A DNA stretch of 64,000 bases from positions 2,304,001-2,368,000 of the forward strand of contig NZ_PDJO01000001.1 of the NCBI RefSeq assembly GCF_002563775.1, read 5' to 3'. Every line of letters starts with the position of its first letter. The first letter of the stretch is position 1. Position numbers and translations under genes: made by a program. Source of the stretch: Thioclava sp. ES.031. GTDB lineage: Bacteria; Pseudomonadota; Alphaproteobacteria; Rhodobacterales; Rhodobacteraceae. The notes under the pieces are model-generated. The model was not told the DNA's origin, made no database searches, and saw only the letters and a program-made list of their open reading frames with translations. Positions 18,807-27,749 of this stretch are shown in pieces.

Positions 18807-19552
18807 CAGACCCCCAAGGTGGAAAGTGGTTGAAAAACGGGGCCTTCCGGCGTGATCTTGAAGTGCGCACGGATGTGGAAGACCTCGGCCAGAAGCGTCT
18901 CGGTCAGCACCTCGCCGGGCGCACCGTCCGCGACCAGCCGCCCGCGATCCATCACCCAGAGCCGGGTGCAATGGCGCGCGGCCAGCCCCAGATCATGCAG
19001 CGAGGTGACCACCGCGCCGCCCGCCTGCGCATGGGCTGTGAAGACCTGCATCGTCGCGATCTGCGCCGCCGGATCGAGCCCTGCGATCGGCTCGTCGGCG
19101 AGGATCAGCGGGCTTTCCTGCGCGAGCGCCCGTGCGATCAGCACCCGCGCCTGCTCGCCGCCCGAGAGCTGCGTGGCGGCACGGTCGCGGTAGTTGTCGA
19201 GCCCCATCCGGCGCAGCGCCTCCTCCACTGCGGCCGCCCCGCGCGTCGCCTGATCGCGGCCATGCGGCAGCCGCCCCAGCGCCACCAGATCGGCGACCGA
19301 CAGCCCCCAGGCAATCTCGCGCGCCTGCGGCAGCCACGCCGCCGCCCGCGCCCGCGCCATCGGGTCGAGTGCGGAGAGCGAGCTGTCCCCGCGATGCGAC
19401 AAGAGCCCCATCGCGCCCCGCAGCAGCGAGGTCTTGCCCGCGCCATTGGGCCCGATCAGCCCGATCACCTCGCCCGGCCCGACCTGCGCCGAGACGCGAT
19501 CGACCACCGGACATTCGCCACGCAGAACGGTGAGGTTTTCCAGCTCCAGCAT
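18806..19552 (-). CDS. btuD: vitamin B12 ABC transporter ATP-binding protein
   Basis: A 248-residue ABC ATPase with Walker A GPNGAGKTS (near residue 35), signature LSGGEQARV and Walker B LILADEPIAGLD. It belongs to the BtuD/FecE/FhuC group. It powers corrinoid import through BtuC. The ATG overlaps the end of btuC by one base and its own stop overlaps the next gene. The cobalamin riboswitch ahead of the operon supports B12 rather than siderophore as the substrate. Confidence 0.9.
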   Translation of the reverse strand: MLELENLTVLRGECPVVDRVSAQVGPGEVIGLIGPNGAGKTSLLRGAMGLLSHRGDSSLSALDPMARARAAAWLPQAREIAWGLSVADLVALGRLPHGRDQATRGAAAVEEALRRMGLDNYRDRAATQLSGGEQARVLIARALAQESPLILADEPIAGLDPAAQIATMQVFTAHAQAGGAVVTSLHDLGLAARHCTRLWVMDRGRLVADGAPGEVLTETLLAEVFHIRAHFKITPEGPVFQPLSTLGV

Positions 19553-20535
19553 CAGCCCTCGCGCCCCATTTTGCGGATCATCGACAGGAAGAACGGCGCG
19601 CCGACCAGCGCGGTCAGCACACCCAGTTTCAGGTCGCGCTCGGGTGCGATCACCCGCGTCGCGATGTCTGCCAGCGTCAGCATCGCCGCCCCGCCAAGCG
19701 CCGAAGCCGGAAGCAGCCGCGAGGGCCGCGCGCCCACGGATTTGCGCAACAGATGCGGCACGACGAGGCCGACGAAGCCGATCGCCCCCGCGACAGCCGT
19801 GGCCGCACCGACCATCAGCGCCGTGCCGAAGACGATCTGAAGACGCAGACTTTTCAAGGAGATACCCATCGAAGCTGCAGCATCTTCGCCAAGGCTCAGC
19901 GCATCCAGCCCCGCGCCCGCGCGCAGCAGGATCAGCGCGCCGACGATCAGGAACGGCAGCGCCAGCGCGACATGGGTCATCGAGCGATCGGCGAGCGAGC
20001 CCATCATCCAGAACACGATCTCGGCCGCGGCATAGGGCGAGGGCGCGAGGTTCAGCACCAGCGCGGTCGCCGCCGCCGCCAGCGCGGAGACGGCGATGCC
20101 CGCAAGGATCAGCACCAGCGCTCGGCCCTCGCGCCCGGCGAGGATCAGGATCAGCGCGACGGCCACGCCCGCGCCTGCCAATGCGGCCAGCGGCAGGGCC
20201 AGAGCGAAGAGCGCGTAAAGCCCGGTCTGGATCGCGATCACCGCGCCAAGCGCCGCCCCCGCGGAGGTGCCAATCAGCCCCGGTTCGGCCAGCGGATTGC
20301 GCAGGAAGCCCTGCATCGCGGCGCCCGACAGCCCCAGCGCCGCGCCGACGCCGATCCCGAGGATCGCGCGCGGCAGGCGCAACTCGCGCATCACCAGCCC
20401 TGCCGCGCCATCGCCCGAGATCAGCGCGGAGAGGCCGTGAAGCGGCGAAATGCCCGACGGCCCGATCAGCAGCGAGGCTGCGAACAGCACCGCACAAAGG
20501 ATGGAGAGAAGGATGAGGATCGCACGGTAACTCAT
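19552..20535 (-). CDS. btuC: vitamin B12 ABC transporter permease
   Basis: A 327-residue FecCD-type permease with about ten membrane helices. Conserved blocks are RLPRAILGIGVGAALGLSGAAMQGFLRNPLAEPGLIGTSAGAALGA and GFVGLVVPHLLRK. It overlaps the upstream btuF by 4 bp (ATGA) and btuD downstream by 1 bp. It forms the inner-membrane channel for the BtuF-bound corrinoid. The N-terminus MSYRAILILLSILCAVLF starts with a helix, as usual. Confidence 0.92.
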   Translation of the reverse strand: MSYRAILILLSILCAVLFAASLLIGPSGISPLHGLSALISGDGAAGLVMRELRLPRAILGIGVGAALGLSGAAMQGFLRNPLAEPGLIGTSAGAALGAVIAIQTGLYALFALALPLAALAGAGVAVALILILAGREGRALVLILAGIAVSALAAAATALVLNLAPSPYAAAEIVFWMMGSLADRSMTHVALALPFLIVGALILLRAGAGLDALSLGEDAAASMGISLKSLRLQIVFGTALMVGAATAVAGAIGFVGLVVPHLLRKSVGARPSRLLPASALGGAAMLTLADIATRVIAPERDLKLGVLTALVGAPFFLSMIRKMGREG

Positions 20536-21395
20536 TGCGTCAGCTTCTCTTTCTCGATTTTACGCCCGAGCGTCGCCAGCGTCTCCACCGCGCCCAGCAT
20601 CGCGGGCGCGCCGCAGGTCCAGCTTGCATCGCGCAGGCCCCGCACGACCGGAAGATCGCGCAGCACCGGATGCGCCAGCACCTCTTGCGCGCGGCTCGTG
20701 CCGGTGCCGCCTTGCGAGCCGCCGACGACGACCAGATCGGGGCGATCCATCACCAGATCTTCCAGCGGCAACCGCCCGCCCCAGTCGAGCCCCGGCCCGC
20801 TGACGACATTCTCAAACCCTGCCATTTCAAGAATTTGCCCTTCAAGGGTCCGCGGCCCGTAGCCATAGCCCGAGGGCCCGATGATCGCAGCTTTCAGCCC
20901 CGGCGCGGGTGTCTGGATCGCCGCCAGCCGCGCATCGAAATCCGCGAGCATCTTCGCCGCGCGATCGGGATGGCCGAGCAGCTTGCCCATCGTCTCGATC
21001 CGGCCGCGGATCTCGGGCAGCGAGGTGCCGGGCGGCAGTTGCTCGACCCGGATTCCGAGCGTGCGCAACATGCGGATCGTGTCCGGGTTCGACCATGTAT
21101 CGGCCAGAACGAGATCGGGAAACAGAATCGAAATTTCCTCGGCACGACCGTAGTTTACGGGCAGTTCTTCAGCCTGTTTCCAATGCACAGACATCGACGG
21201 ATCGGTCGCGAAATGACTGACCGAGACGATCTGCGACGGATCGGCCAGCGCCAGCGCCAACTGATCCGTGCAGAGGTTCATGGACACGACCCGCGCAGGC
21301 TCCTCCGCCCATGCGGAGGAGGTCGCCGCCAGAGCGGCGAAAAGGGCGGCGCAAACCGCCCCTTTCAGATCAGAACCGCGCACGCAGCCCCACAT
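20532..21395 (-). CDS. btuF: vitamin B12 periplasmic binding protein
   Basis: About 287 residues with a signal peptide (GAVCAALFAALAATSSAWA) and the periplasmic-binding fold: RVVSMNLCTDQLALALA, ISILFPDLVLAD and PGLDWGGRLPLEDLV. It delivers corrinoid from the periplasm to BtuCD. The reading frame begins inside the last codons of btuB (overlap 14-26 bp). The start may be ATG at 21395 or GTG at 21383; the GTG has GGGG about 7 nt upstream and gives a cleaner signal peptide. Confidence 0.88.
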   Translation of the reverse strand: MWGCVRGSDLKGAVCAALFAALAATSSAWAEEPARVVSMNLCTDQLALALADPSQIVSVSHFATDPSMSVHWKQAEELPVNYGRAEEISILFPDLVLADTWSNPDTIRMLRTLGIRVEQLPPGTSLPEIRGRIETMGKLLGHPDRAAKMLADFDARLAAIQTPAPGLKAAIIGPSGYGYGPRTLEGQILEMAGFENVVSGPGLDWGGRLPLEDLVMDRPDLVVVGGSQGGTGTSRAQEVLAHPVLRDLPVVRGLRDASWTCGAPAMLGAVETLATLGRKIEKEKLTQ

Positions 21396-23193
21396 AGGCG
21401 GCGCGACCCGAGGTGCCGTAGCCCGGCCACAGCTGGTAATCGGTGTCGGTCAGGTTCTCGATGCGCAGATAGGCCTCTTTGTCATTGCCCAGATCGTAGG
21501 TCATCTGCGCGTTCAGCAAGCCGTAATCGGGCTGGCTCTGACGATCGGTGACCACGCGCATATCGGCGGCGAGCGTCAGCTTGTCAGTCACCTGCGCGTC
21601 GATCCCGGCGGTCAGGGTATGGCGCCCGAAGGCCGAGTTCCACGTCGAGCCGGCAGAGAGCCCGTCGGGGTTCTTCGAGTCCAGATAGGTATAGCCGAGG
21701 CTGTAGTTGACCTTGTTGGAGATCGGCCCCTTCAGACCCAGTTCCAGACCCTGCCGCTTGGCGGTGCCCGAGGTCTGGTAATAGCTGAAGGTCGTGTTGC
21801 TGTAGTCGATCAGGTCCTTCACCTCGATATGGAACAGCGTCGCGGTCAGCTTATGCGCACCGAAATCACGCTCGACGCCCAGATCGTAGCTCAGCGATTT
21901 CTCGGGCTTGAGATCGGGATTGCCCGCATAGCCGTCATAAAGCTCGTAGCCCGACGGCGCGCGGAACCCGTTGCCCACCGAGGCGCGGACGAGGGTCGCG
22001 GCATTGGCCTGCCAGGTGACGCCGAGACGGCCCGTGGTGTTGCCGCCGAAATCCGAGTGATCGTCGTGGCGCGCCGAGGCGATCACGTTCACGCCGTCCA
22101 TCGGCGAGAAGGCATATTCGCCGAAGACGCCCGTATCCGCGGTCAGGACATCGCCCGTGACATAGGTGCCGGTATAGGTTTCCAGCGTGCGATCCGCCCC
22201 GAAGGTCAGCCGCCCCGGCCCCAAATCGGTCGAGGCTTTCCAGTCGAGTTTGCGGCGCTTGCCCTCGTAGCCATAGTCATAGACCGGATACCAGCGCGAG
22301 GTCGTGTAATAGGTCAGGCCGAGCTCGTGATCGAGCGGACCGGTCGTGAATTCTGCGAAGAGACGCCCGCCCCGCTCCTTGTGGATCGTGTATTCGTTGC
22401 TGTCCGTGGGCGGCGAGCTGAAGCCGTTATCGAACTCGCCCCGGTCGTTCTGCGCGAAGCCGTTGAAGCCGATCAGCAGGTTGTCGGAGATGCGCTTCTG
22501 CGCGCGCAGGCTGACGCGGTCGGCGCGGTAGCCGTCTTTCTCGGTATTGCCGTTCTTCTTGTCGGCCGCCGAGAAGCCAGCGGTGTAGACTTTCGACAGC
22601 TGGATCGCGAGCTCGTCATCGCCCTTCTTCCAGCCGAAGTTATAGGCCGCATTCGCGGTCTGGTAGGAACCGAGCTCAACCTTGACGCTTTGGCTCACGC
22701 CATCTTCGGTCGGGCGCGGCGTGTCGAGGTTGATCACACCGGCGACCGCCTGCCCGCCATAGACCGCCGATTGCGAGCCGCGCATGATCTCGACCCGGTC
22801 GTAGTTGAACGTGTTGAACCGGCCCAGATCGGGAAGCACCTGCGTCGCGGACGGATCGGAGACGTCGATGCCGTCCACCAGAACCTTCACGTAGTTCTGC
22901 GACACGCCGCGAATGGTGAAGCCGGTCTGCGCGCCCATCGGCCCGCGCGACAGGATGCCGACGCCCGGCGATTGCGCGATCAGATTGGCAAGGCGCGTCT
23001 CGCCCGACCGCTCCATATCCTTGCGCGACAGCACAGTGACCGCCTGTCCGGTCTTGTCCGCAGAGTGCGGCTCGAGCGCGCCGTAATAGATCACGATCTC
23101 ATCGAGTTGGTAAGGTTGGCTGTCTTGCGCAAGCGCGGGGCCTGCCAGCGCGGTGGTGAGCATCAGGCCCATGGTCAAACGGGTGCGGATCAT
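21370..23193 (-). CDS. btuB: TonB-dependent vitamin B12 receptor
   Basis: A 607-residue outer-membrane receptor. It has a signal peptide ending ALAQD, a TonB-box-like DEIVIYYG, then a plug domain (SGETRLANLIAQSPGV, GFTIRGVSQNYVKVLVDGIDV, VEIMRGSQSAVYGGQAVAGVINL) and a 22-strand-type barrel ending in the terminal Phe (GLRARF). ATG at 23193 has GAGGG 8 nt upstream, while the earlier in-frame TTG at 23199 has none. A cobalamin riboswitch in the leader makes B12 the likely ligand. First gene of the btuB-F-C-D-SBP operon. Confidence 0.95.
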   Translation of the reverse strand: MIRTRLTMGLMLTTALAGPALAQDSQPYQLDEIVIYYGALEPHSADKTGQAVTVLSRKDMERSGETRLANLIAQSPGVGILSRGPMGAQTGFTIRGVSQNYVKVLVDGIDVSDPSATQVLPDLGRFNTFNYDRVEIMRGSQSAVYGGQAVAGVINLDTPRPTEDGVSQSVKVELGSYQTANAAYNFGWKKGDDELAIQLSKVYTAGFSAADKKNGNTEKDGYRADRVSLRAQKRISDNLLIGFNGFAQNDRGEFDNGFSSPPTDSNEYTIHKERGGRLFAEFTTGPLDHELGLTYYTTSRWYPVYDYGYEGKRRKLDWKASTDLGPGRLTFGADRTLETYTGTYVTGDVLTADTGVFGEYAFSPMDGVNVIASARHDDHSDFGGNTTGRLGVTWQANAATLVRASVGNGFRAPSGYELYDGYAGNPDLKPEKSLSYDLGVERDFGAHKLTATLFHIEVKDLIDYSNTTFSYYQTSGTAKRQGLELGLKGPISNKVNYSLGYTYLDSKNPDGLSAGSTWNSAFGRHTLTAGIDAQVTDKLTLAADMRVVTDRQSQPDYGLLNAQMTYDLGNDKEAYLRIENLTDTDYQLWPGYGTSGRAAYVGLRARF

Positions 23194-23336
23194 ATCCAAT
23201 TCCCTCGTATCGCGACTCTACGGTCGCGTGAACTTCGTATCGTAAGTCTTTGGAAATTTAGAATTTCCGCCGACGGTGAGAATGTCACCACTGACGGAAT
23301 ACCGCCTCCGCTGCGCGCCCCGCACAGGCAGAAAGG

Positions 23337-23527
23337 ATGAGCGCCTCGGCAGGTCTCCTGGCTCGCGGGTCTTGGTTTCGGCTGGCCTTCCCGGGTCGCC
23401 CCAGTGGCTCAGTCAGCCGTCACTCGCCGCTCACAGTTGCGGGGGCAGCCCCGGAATGAATGCACGCATCGCACCGGGTTCCCTTTTCATCCGCCAAGGC
23501 GGAACCGAAGTGCCCCTGCTGTGCCGC
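23337..23527 (-). promoter_or_regulatory. cobalamin riboswitch
   Basis: On the minus strand the leader reads the conserved core CCCCGCAACTGTGA, then GCCACTGG, and ends with the B12 box AGCCAGGAGACCTGCC (plus-strand 23348-23363), preceded by the 5' arms around GGTGC and GGGAA. These are the hallmarks of the adenosylcobalamin aptamer. It lies about 145 nt upstream of btuB, so high corrinoid should switch the btu operon off. The outer limits are approximate. Confidence 0.93.
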
Positions 23528-23553
23528 GCGCGCCGCAGTCTGTCAAGAAAATT

Positions 23554-24600
23554 TCAACTCTCGACGGCGGCTCTGCTGCGCCGGTTGAACCGGATCGAGG
23601 ACAGCAGCGCCAGCCCGATCAGCCCGGCCCCGATCAGCCCGGTAATTACCTCGGGCACTTCCACCAGCGTCTGCGCGAACATGACGACGGAAAGGATCAG
23701 GATCGACCAGAAGGCGCCGTTCTCGAGATAGCGGAATTCGCTCAGCGTGTTGCGCTCCACCAGCATCAGGGTCATCGAGCGCACATACATCGCGCCGATC
23801 CCCAGACCGATCGCGATCAGGAACAGGTTCTGGGTCAGCGCGAAGGCCCCGATCACCCCGTCGAAACTGAAAGACGCGTCGAGCACTTCGAGATAGAGGA
23901 ACGCGCCGAGGCCCGCCTTGGCCGTATCGGCGGCGATATTCGTCCGGTCGAGCACGTGGCTCAGGACTTCGACACCCAGGAAGGTCGCAAGCCCGCAAAT
24001 GGAGGCGAACATGAAATCGTCCTCGCGCCCTTCCGGCAAGATCCAGGTGAAGACCAGAATGACGAGCAGCACGAGGCCGATCTCGAGCCCGCGGATCGAG
24101 GCGAGCGATCGCAACCGGCATTCGAGCGTGCGGATCCAGTCGACCTCCTTGCCCTCGTCGATGAAATAGGTGAGCGCGACCATCATCAGGAAGGCCCCGC
24201 CGAAGCCCGCGATCGACAGATGCGCGTCCTCGATGATCTCGGCATATTCCGCCGGATGTTTCGCGGCGAGTTGAACCGCTTCCCACGGCCCGATGCCGGC
24301 TGCGACCACGACGATCAGCAGCGGGAACAGGATACGCATCCCGAAGACCGCGATCAGGATGCCCCAGGTCAGGAAGCGACGCTGCCATTTCGGCGTCATC
24401 TGGTGCAGCTTGTTGGCGTTGACGATGGCGTTGTCGAAGCTCAGCGAGATTTCCAGCACGGCAAGCACCGCCGTGATCATCAGGAAAGAGACCGCGCCGC
24501 CAAGCCCGCCGGTCTGGGTGAACCCCAGCGCGAATGACCCGACCAGCCCCGCAACGGTGACGGCGATGGCCCAGGAAAAATAACGATACATGGTGGTCAT
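23554..24600 (-). CDS. DUF475/TerC-like membrane protein
   Basis: A 348-residue protein with about nine membrane helices. Two repeats of the TerC-type motif appear: VLEISLSFDNAIVNANKL (near residue 50) and YLEVLDASFSFDGVIGAFALT (near 245), with acidic and Asn residues in the membrane that suggest cation handling. DUF475 proteins are TerC/YkoY relatives linked to tellurite resistance and Mn2+ export. The ATG at 24600 has GGAG 7 nt upstream; an earlier start at 24627 has none. Upstream of the btu leader and in the same direction, but probably a separate unit. Confidence 0.88.
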   Translation of the reverse strand: MTTMYRYFSWAIAVTVAGLVGSFALGFTQTGGLGGAVSFLMITAVLAVLEISLSFDNAIVNANKLHQMTPKWQRRFLTWGILIAVFGMRILFPLLIVVVAAGIGPWEAVQLAAKHPAEYAEIIEDAHLSIAGFGGAFLMMVALTYFIDEGKEVDWIRTLECRLRSLASIRGLEIGLVLLVILVFTWILPEGREDDFMFASICGLATFLGVEVLSHVLDRTNIAADTAKAGLGAFLYLEVLDASFSFDGVIGAFALTQNLFLIAIGLGIGAMYVRSMTLMLVERNTLSEFRYLENGAFWSILILSVVMFAQTLVEVPEVITGLIGAGLIGLALLSSIRFNRRSRAAVES

Positions 24601-24756
24601 GCTGGCTCCGGCTGCATGGGGCCTCACTTAGGCTCCGCCCCCTCTCTTCGCAAGGGAGCGCGCCGTCAGAGTTGATCGCTGTGACCCGGCGAGCGCGGAT
24701 CGAGGCGGCGGGATACGCGCCGCGAGACGCGGAAGCCGCGCCTCGGATCAGACCCG

Positions 24757-25182
24757 CTACAGCCCTGCCTCGTCGAGCCAGCCCATGATCCGGGCCTTGT
24801 TCACCCCGAGATCGGATCTGCCGTAGACGAGATGGCCACGGATTTGCAGCGTATTGCCCTCGACCCAAAGCGTGGTGACATCGGGAAAGCCCCAGAAGGC
24901 GGAGCGGGTGACATAGGCCGCATGCCCCTCATCGACGTTGCCCGCGACGCGCTTGGTGCGCGCGGTGGCGCGGATGATCTTGTCGAGCGCGGCCATCTGC
25001 GCCAGCGGGTCGGCCACCTCGCGCGCAGCCTGAAACCCGCCCGTCTCGGGGTGATCGCCGGGCGCTTTCGCCAGACCTTCGATCTTGTAGCGCGCAGGGT
25101 CGATCGGGGCGAAGCGCACCCAGCCATCGGCCACGGCCATCACGGCCAGCCCAAGCGCGAGGATCGTCACGGCTCGGCTCAT
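24757..25182 (-). CDS. DUF1499 domain protein
   Basis: A 141-residue protein with an N-terminal membrane anchor or uncleaved signal (VTILALGLAVMAVADGWV) and a DUF1499 domain: KTKR-type RTKRVAGNVDEGHAAYVTRSAFWGFPDVTTLWV. The function of DUF1499 is unknown; it is found in envelope and photosynthesis contexts. The start ATG at 25182 overlaps the speB stop (ATGA), so the two are translationally coupled. A longer frame to 25206 lacks an RBS. Confidence 0.82.
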   Translation of the reverse strand: MSRAVTILALGLAVMAVADGWVRFAPIDPARYKIEGLAKAPGDHPETGGFQAAREVADPLAQMAALDKIIRATARTKRVAGNVDEGHAAYVTRSAFWGFPDVTTLWVEGNTLQIRGHLVYGRSDLGVNKARIMGWLDEAGL

Positions 25183-26150
25183 TCCGCGCCCTCCCGCAGC
25201 CCCCAACCGGCCAGCGCGATCAGCTCGGTCGCGACATGCGCGCCCGCGATGGCCGTCACGCCGGTCGGATCGTAGGGCGGAGAGACCTCGACCACATCGC
25301 CGCCGATCAGGTTGATGCCCTTCAGCCCGCGCAACAACTCTGCCGCCTGCCAGCTGGCCAGACCGCCCCAGACCGGCGTACCGGTGCCAGGCGCGAAGGC
25401 CGGGTCCAGCCCGTCGATATCGAAGGTGATGTAGCAGGGCCGCTCGCCCACCACCGCGCGAATGCGTTCCAGCGTGGCCTCTACGCCCTCGCGATGCACC
25501 GAAGGCGCATCCACGATCGTCACGCCCAGCGTATCGGGATTGTCGGTGCGGATACCGACCGAGACGGTATTCTCGGCCGTCACGACGCCCGTTTTGATCG
25601 CCTTATACAGGAATGTGCCGTGGTCGATCCGGTCCATATCGTCATCGGCCCAGGTGTCGGAATGGGCGTCGAACTGAACGAGCGCGATCTCACCATGGGC
25701 AGCAGCGGCCGCACGCAGGATCGGCAGCGTGATGAAATGATCGCCGCCCAGCGTGATCGGCACGACGCCCGCCCCGAAGATCGCGCCCAGATGCGCCTCG
25801 ATCCGGCCGGGGACCTCCGGCACATTGGCATAGTCGAAGGGCATGTCACCGTAATCGACGATGGCGAGTTCAGAGAACGGGTCGTAGCCCCAGCCATAAG
25901 GGGCGTCGAACGCCTGCAGCGTCGAGGCTTCGCGGATCGCACGCGGCCCGAAGCGCGTGCCGGGGCGGTTCGTCACCGCCTGATCGAAGGGGATGCCGGT
26001 CACCGCGATCTGCGCACCCGCGAGGTCCTTCGTATAGCGCCGCCGCAGGAAACTGGTGGCCCCGCCGAAGGTGTTCTCGAAGCTCAGGCCACGTGCCTCT
26101 GCCCGCGTAAAAGCCTGATCCACTTGGGTTTTCGCATCTTCCAGAGCCAT
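25179..26150 (-). CDS. speB: agmatinase/ureohydrolase
   Basis: A 323-residue ureohydrolase of normal agmatinase size. The binuclear Mn2+ ligands are visible in GGDHFITLP, QFDAHSDTW and DIDGLDPAFAPGTGTP. It would hydrolyse agmatine to putrescine and urea in the cytoplasm, although some relatives act on guanidinobutyrate or other guanidino compounds. GGAGG precedes ATG 26150; the in-frame start at 26204 is not supported. Followed by the coupled DUF1499 gene. Repeat copy C lies just upstream. Confidence 0.92.
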   Translation of the reverse strand: MALEDAKTQVDQAFTRAEARGLSFENTFGGATSFLRRRYTKDLAGAQIAVTGIPFDQAVTNRPGTRFGPRAIREASTLQAFDAPYGWGYDPFSELAIVDYGDMPFDYANVPEVPGRIEAHLGAIFGAGVVPITLGGDHFITLPILRAAAAAHGEIALVQFDAHSDTWADDDMDRIDHGTFLYKAIKTGVVTAENTVSVGIRTDNPDTLGVTIVDAPSVHREGVEATLERIRAVVGERPCYITFDIDGLDPAFAPGTGTPVWGGLASWQAAELLRGLKGINLIGGDVVEVSPPYDPTGVTAIAGAHVATELIALAGWGLREGAE

Positions 26151-26225
26151 GATCGCCCCTCCTTTTCGCCCGCGAAATCTGCGCCAGCCCTCGCGGGAGG
26201 TCAAGCGGCGTGCATCTATGTGGAG

Positions 26226-26381
26226 AGGGCCGCGCCCGACCTCGGCTGGGCGCTGGACGCGCTCTGTGGCTTGTCGCTTTATCTCGCAAGCCCGAATGAC
26301 GCGTGGGCCCGCGCTGACATCGCCAACGCGCCCTCCCGGGGGGGAGGGTCGGGCGCGGCCCGGGGCTAGTCGCCCCGGGCG
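26226..26381 (+). repeat. dyad intergenic repeat family 1, copy C
   Basis: A ~156-bp element between the speB start and the 3' end of the transporter gene. The left end carries GGCCGCGCCCGACC (26228-26241) and the right end its exact reverse complement (26347-26360). The right end also holds CCCTCCC/GGGAGGG and CCCGGGGC-type hairpins like copies A and B. Same orientation as copy B. Confidence 0.75.
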
Positions 26382-26406
26382 ATCTCAGACCTGAACTCCG
26401 CCCCCC

Positions 26407-27417
26407 TCACTCCGGCTGGCAAATCTCTCCGCGCAGGATCGCAAGCCCCGTGCGCCAGACGAGCCCCACGATCACCACGGCAAGGATCGCGAGGAACGCC
26501 ACCGCCATGCGCAGATGCGGCTCGGAATGGGCGTATTCGGCATGCAGGAAGGTCGCGATGGTCAGCGCCGCGATGGGGAAGCTCAGCGCCCAGAAGCTCA
26601 TCGCGAAGGGCAGCCGCAGAATGCGCGGCAGTTGCACCGCGACGAGCGCGGCAAAGACATAGGCCAGCGACAGCAGGATATGCGCGAAAGGATCGACGCC
26701 CTGCCCGATCCCGGCCCCGGGCACGATCTGCTCGCCGGTCAGGCGCAGCCACGCGATGAAGGCCACCGCGGGCGGTGCGATCAGGATCACCAGTGTCGGC
26801 TGAAGCTTGCTCGGCAAGGGATCGTGGAAGATCAGACGGTTGAACACCAGCGTCAGCAGCACGAGCCAGAACAGCATCCCGGCCGAGAAGAACAGCCAGC
26901 TGATCTCGATGAAACCGAGCTGCGCGCCCGCCACCGGCACGATCACATTGCCCACCGCCGGGATGAACCATGCCGGGTTCAGCTGCCCGTGCTTGAAACT
27001 GCGCGTCCCGATCCAGTTGGTCACGACCGCGAGCGTCATGATCCCCTGCAGGGTCGTGCCCGCCAGCCACAGCAGGAGCGCAAGCGAGGTCGAGACCGTC
27101 AGCGCCCCGGTCGCCAGCAGCAACAGCGAAATCGCGACGGTCGGGAAGAAGGCGAGCCGGATCGGGTGATGCCATTCCGCGCTCACGCCCTGCGGGTGCT
27201 TCAGCGCCTTGGCGAGATAGAAGACCGAGATCAGCACGAAGACCACGACAGTCACCGCGAAACTCACCTGATAGGGCAACGGCCCGAGCCCGAGCGGCTT
27301 GGCTGCCGCGCGCAGGGCCAGCGTGAAGCCCCCGAGCCCCATCGTCGTCGCATAGAAGGTGATCGGAAAATGCTCGAGCCGGCTATGCGCGGCACTCGTT
27401 TCAGCCAGACTGCTCAT
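26407..27417 (-). CDS. SLAC1/TDT-family anion or tellurite-type transporter
   Basis: A 336-residue protein with ten membrane helices. LEHFPITFYATTMGLGGFTLALR at the N-terminus and FSAGMLFWLVLLTLVFNRLIFH are typical of the TehA/SLAC1 (voltage-dependent anion channel) family. Members conduct small anions, dicarboxylates, sulfite or malate. The substrate cannot be told. It stands alone, leftward, with a 332-bp gap to the divergent Rrf2 regulator gene, which could regulate it, although the recognisable operators sit nearer the regulator. Confidence 0.87.
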   Translation of the reverse strand: MSSLAETSAAHSRLEHFPITFYATTMGLGGFTLALRAAAKPLGLGPLPYQVSFAVTVVVFVLISVFYLAKALKHPQGVSAEWHHPIRLAFFPTVAISLLLLATGALTVSTSLALLLWLAGTTLQGIMTLAVVTNWIGTRSFKHGQLNPAWFIPAVGNVIVPVAGAQLGFIEISWLFFSAGMLFWLVLLTLVFNRLIFHDPLPSKLQPTLVILIAPPAVAFIAWLRLTGEQIVPGAGIGQGVDPFAHILLSLAYVFAALVAVQLPRILRLPFAMSFWALSFPIAALTIATFLHAEYAHSEPHLRMAVAFLAILAVVIVGLVWRTGLAILRGEICQPE

Positions 27418-27682
27418 CTTGCCCTCCCCGTGGGAATCGCCGCCCGCGCCCGAAATGGCCGCTCCGCGACGGATCAGATCGCCCGCGCAGCGCCGGATCG
27501 ACCGGACCGAATGACACGACGGGCAACATCTCTCATTTACTCACGCGCCCGTGTTTGAGGAGTCTGACAAATGGACGCATTCGCCGCGCCGGGTGCCGCG
27601 CAGGTCTCCGTCCAGCGGGTATTGATCCCGGCGGATCCCCGCTGGAGCCCGCCTCTCTGTGTGACGAAATTTTTCGAGGAAC
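27418..27682. other. non-coding region upstream of the Rrf2 regulator gene
   Basis: No credible gene is present; a 62-residue frame from 27571 has no RBS or recognisable composition. The left part must contain the transporter's promoter. The right part leads into the regulator promoter described separately. Confidence 0.4.
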
Positions 27683-27724
27683 GTGACATAGGTCAAACCT
27701 ACGAGGTAAACTTACCTATATCAC
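27683..27724 (+). promoter_or_regulatory. nsrR-like promoter: FNR/Nnr-type box, palindromic operators and -10
   Basis: GTGACATAGGTCAA (27683-27696) is one mismatch from TTGA-N6-TCAA. Its centre lies 41.5 bp before a predicted start at 27731, the class II position, with -10 TATCAC at 27719-27724. Between them are TAGGTCAAACCTA (27689-27701) and the perfect palindrome AGGTAAACTTACCT (27704-27717) just upstream of the -10, a good place for an Rrf2 autorepressor. The predicted leader is 19 nt with GGAGGAG. Confidence 0.55.
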
Positions 27725-27749
27725 CGCTTCGTGAGCTGGAGGAGTTACG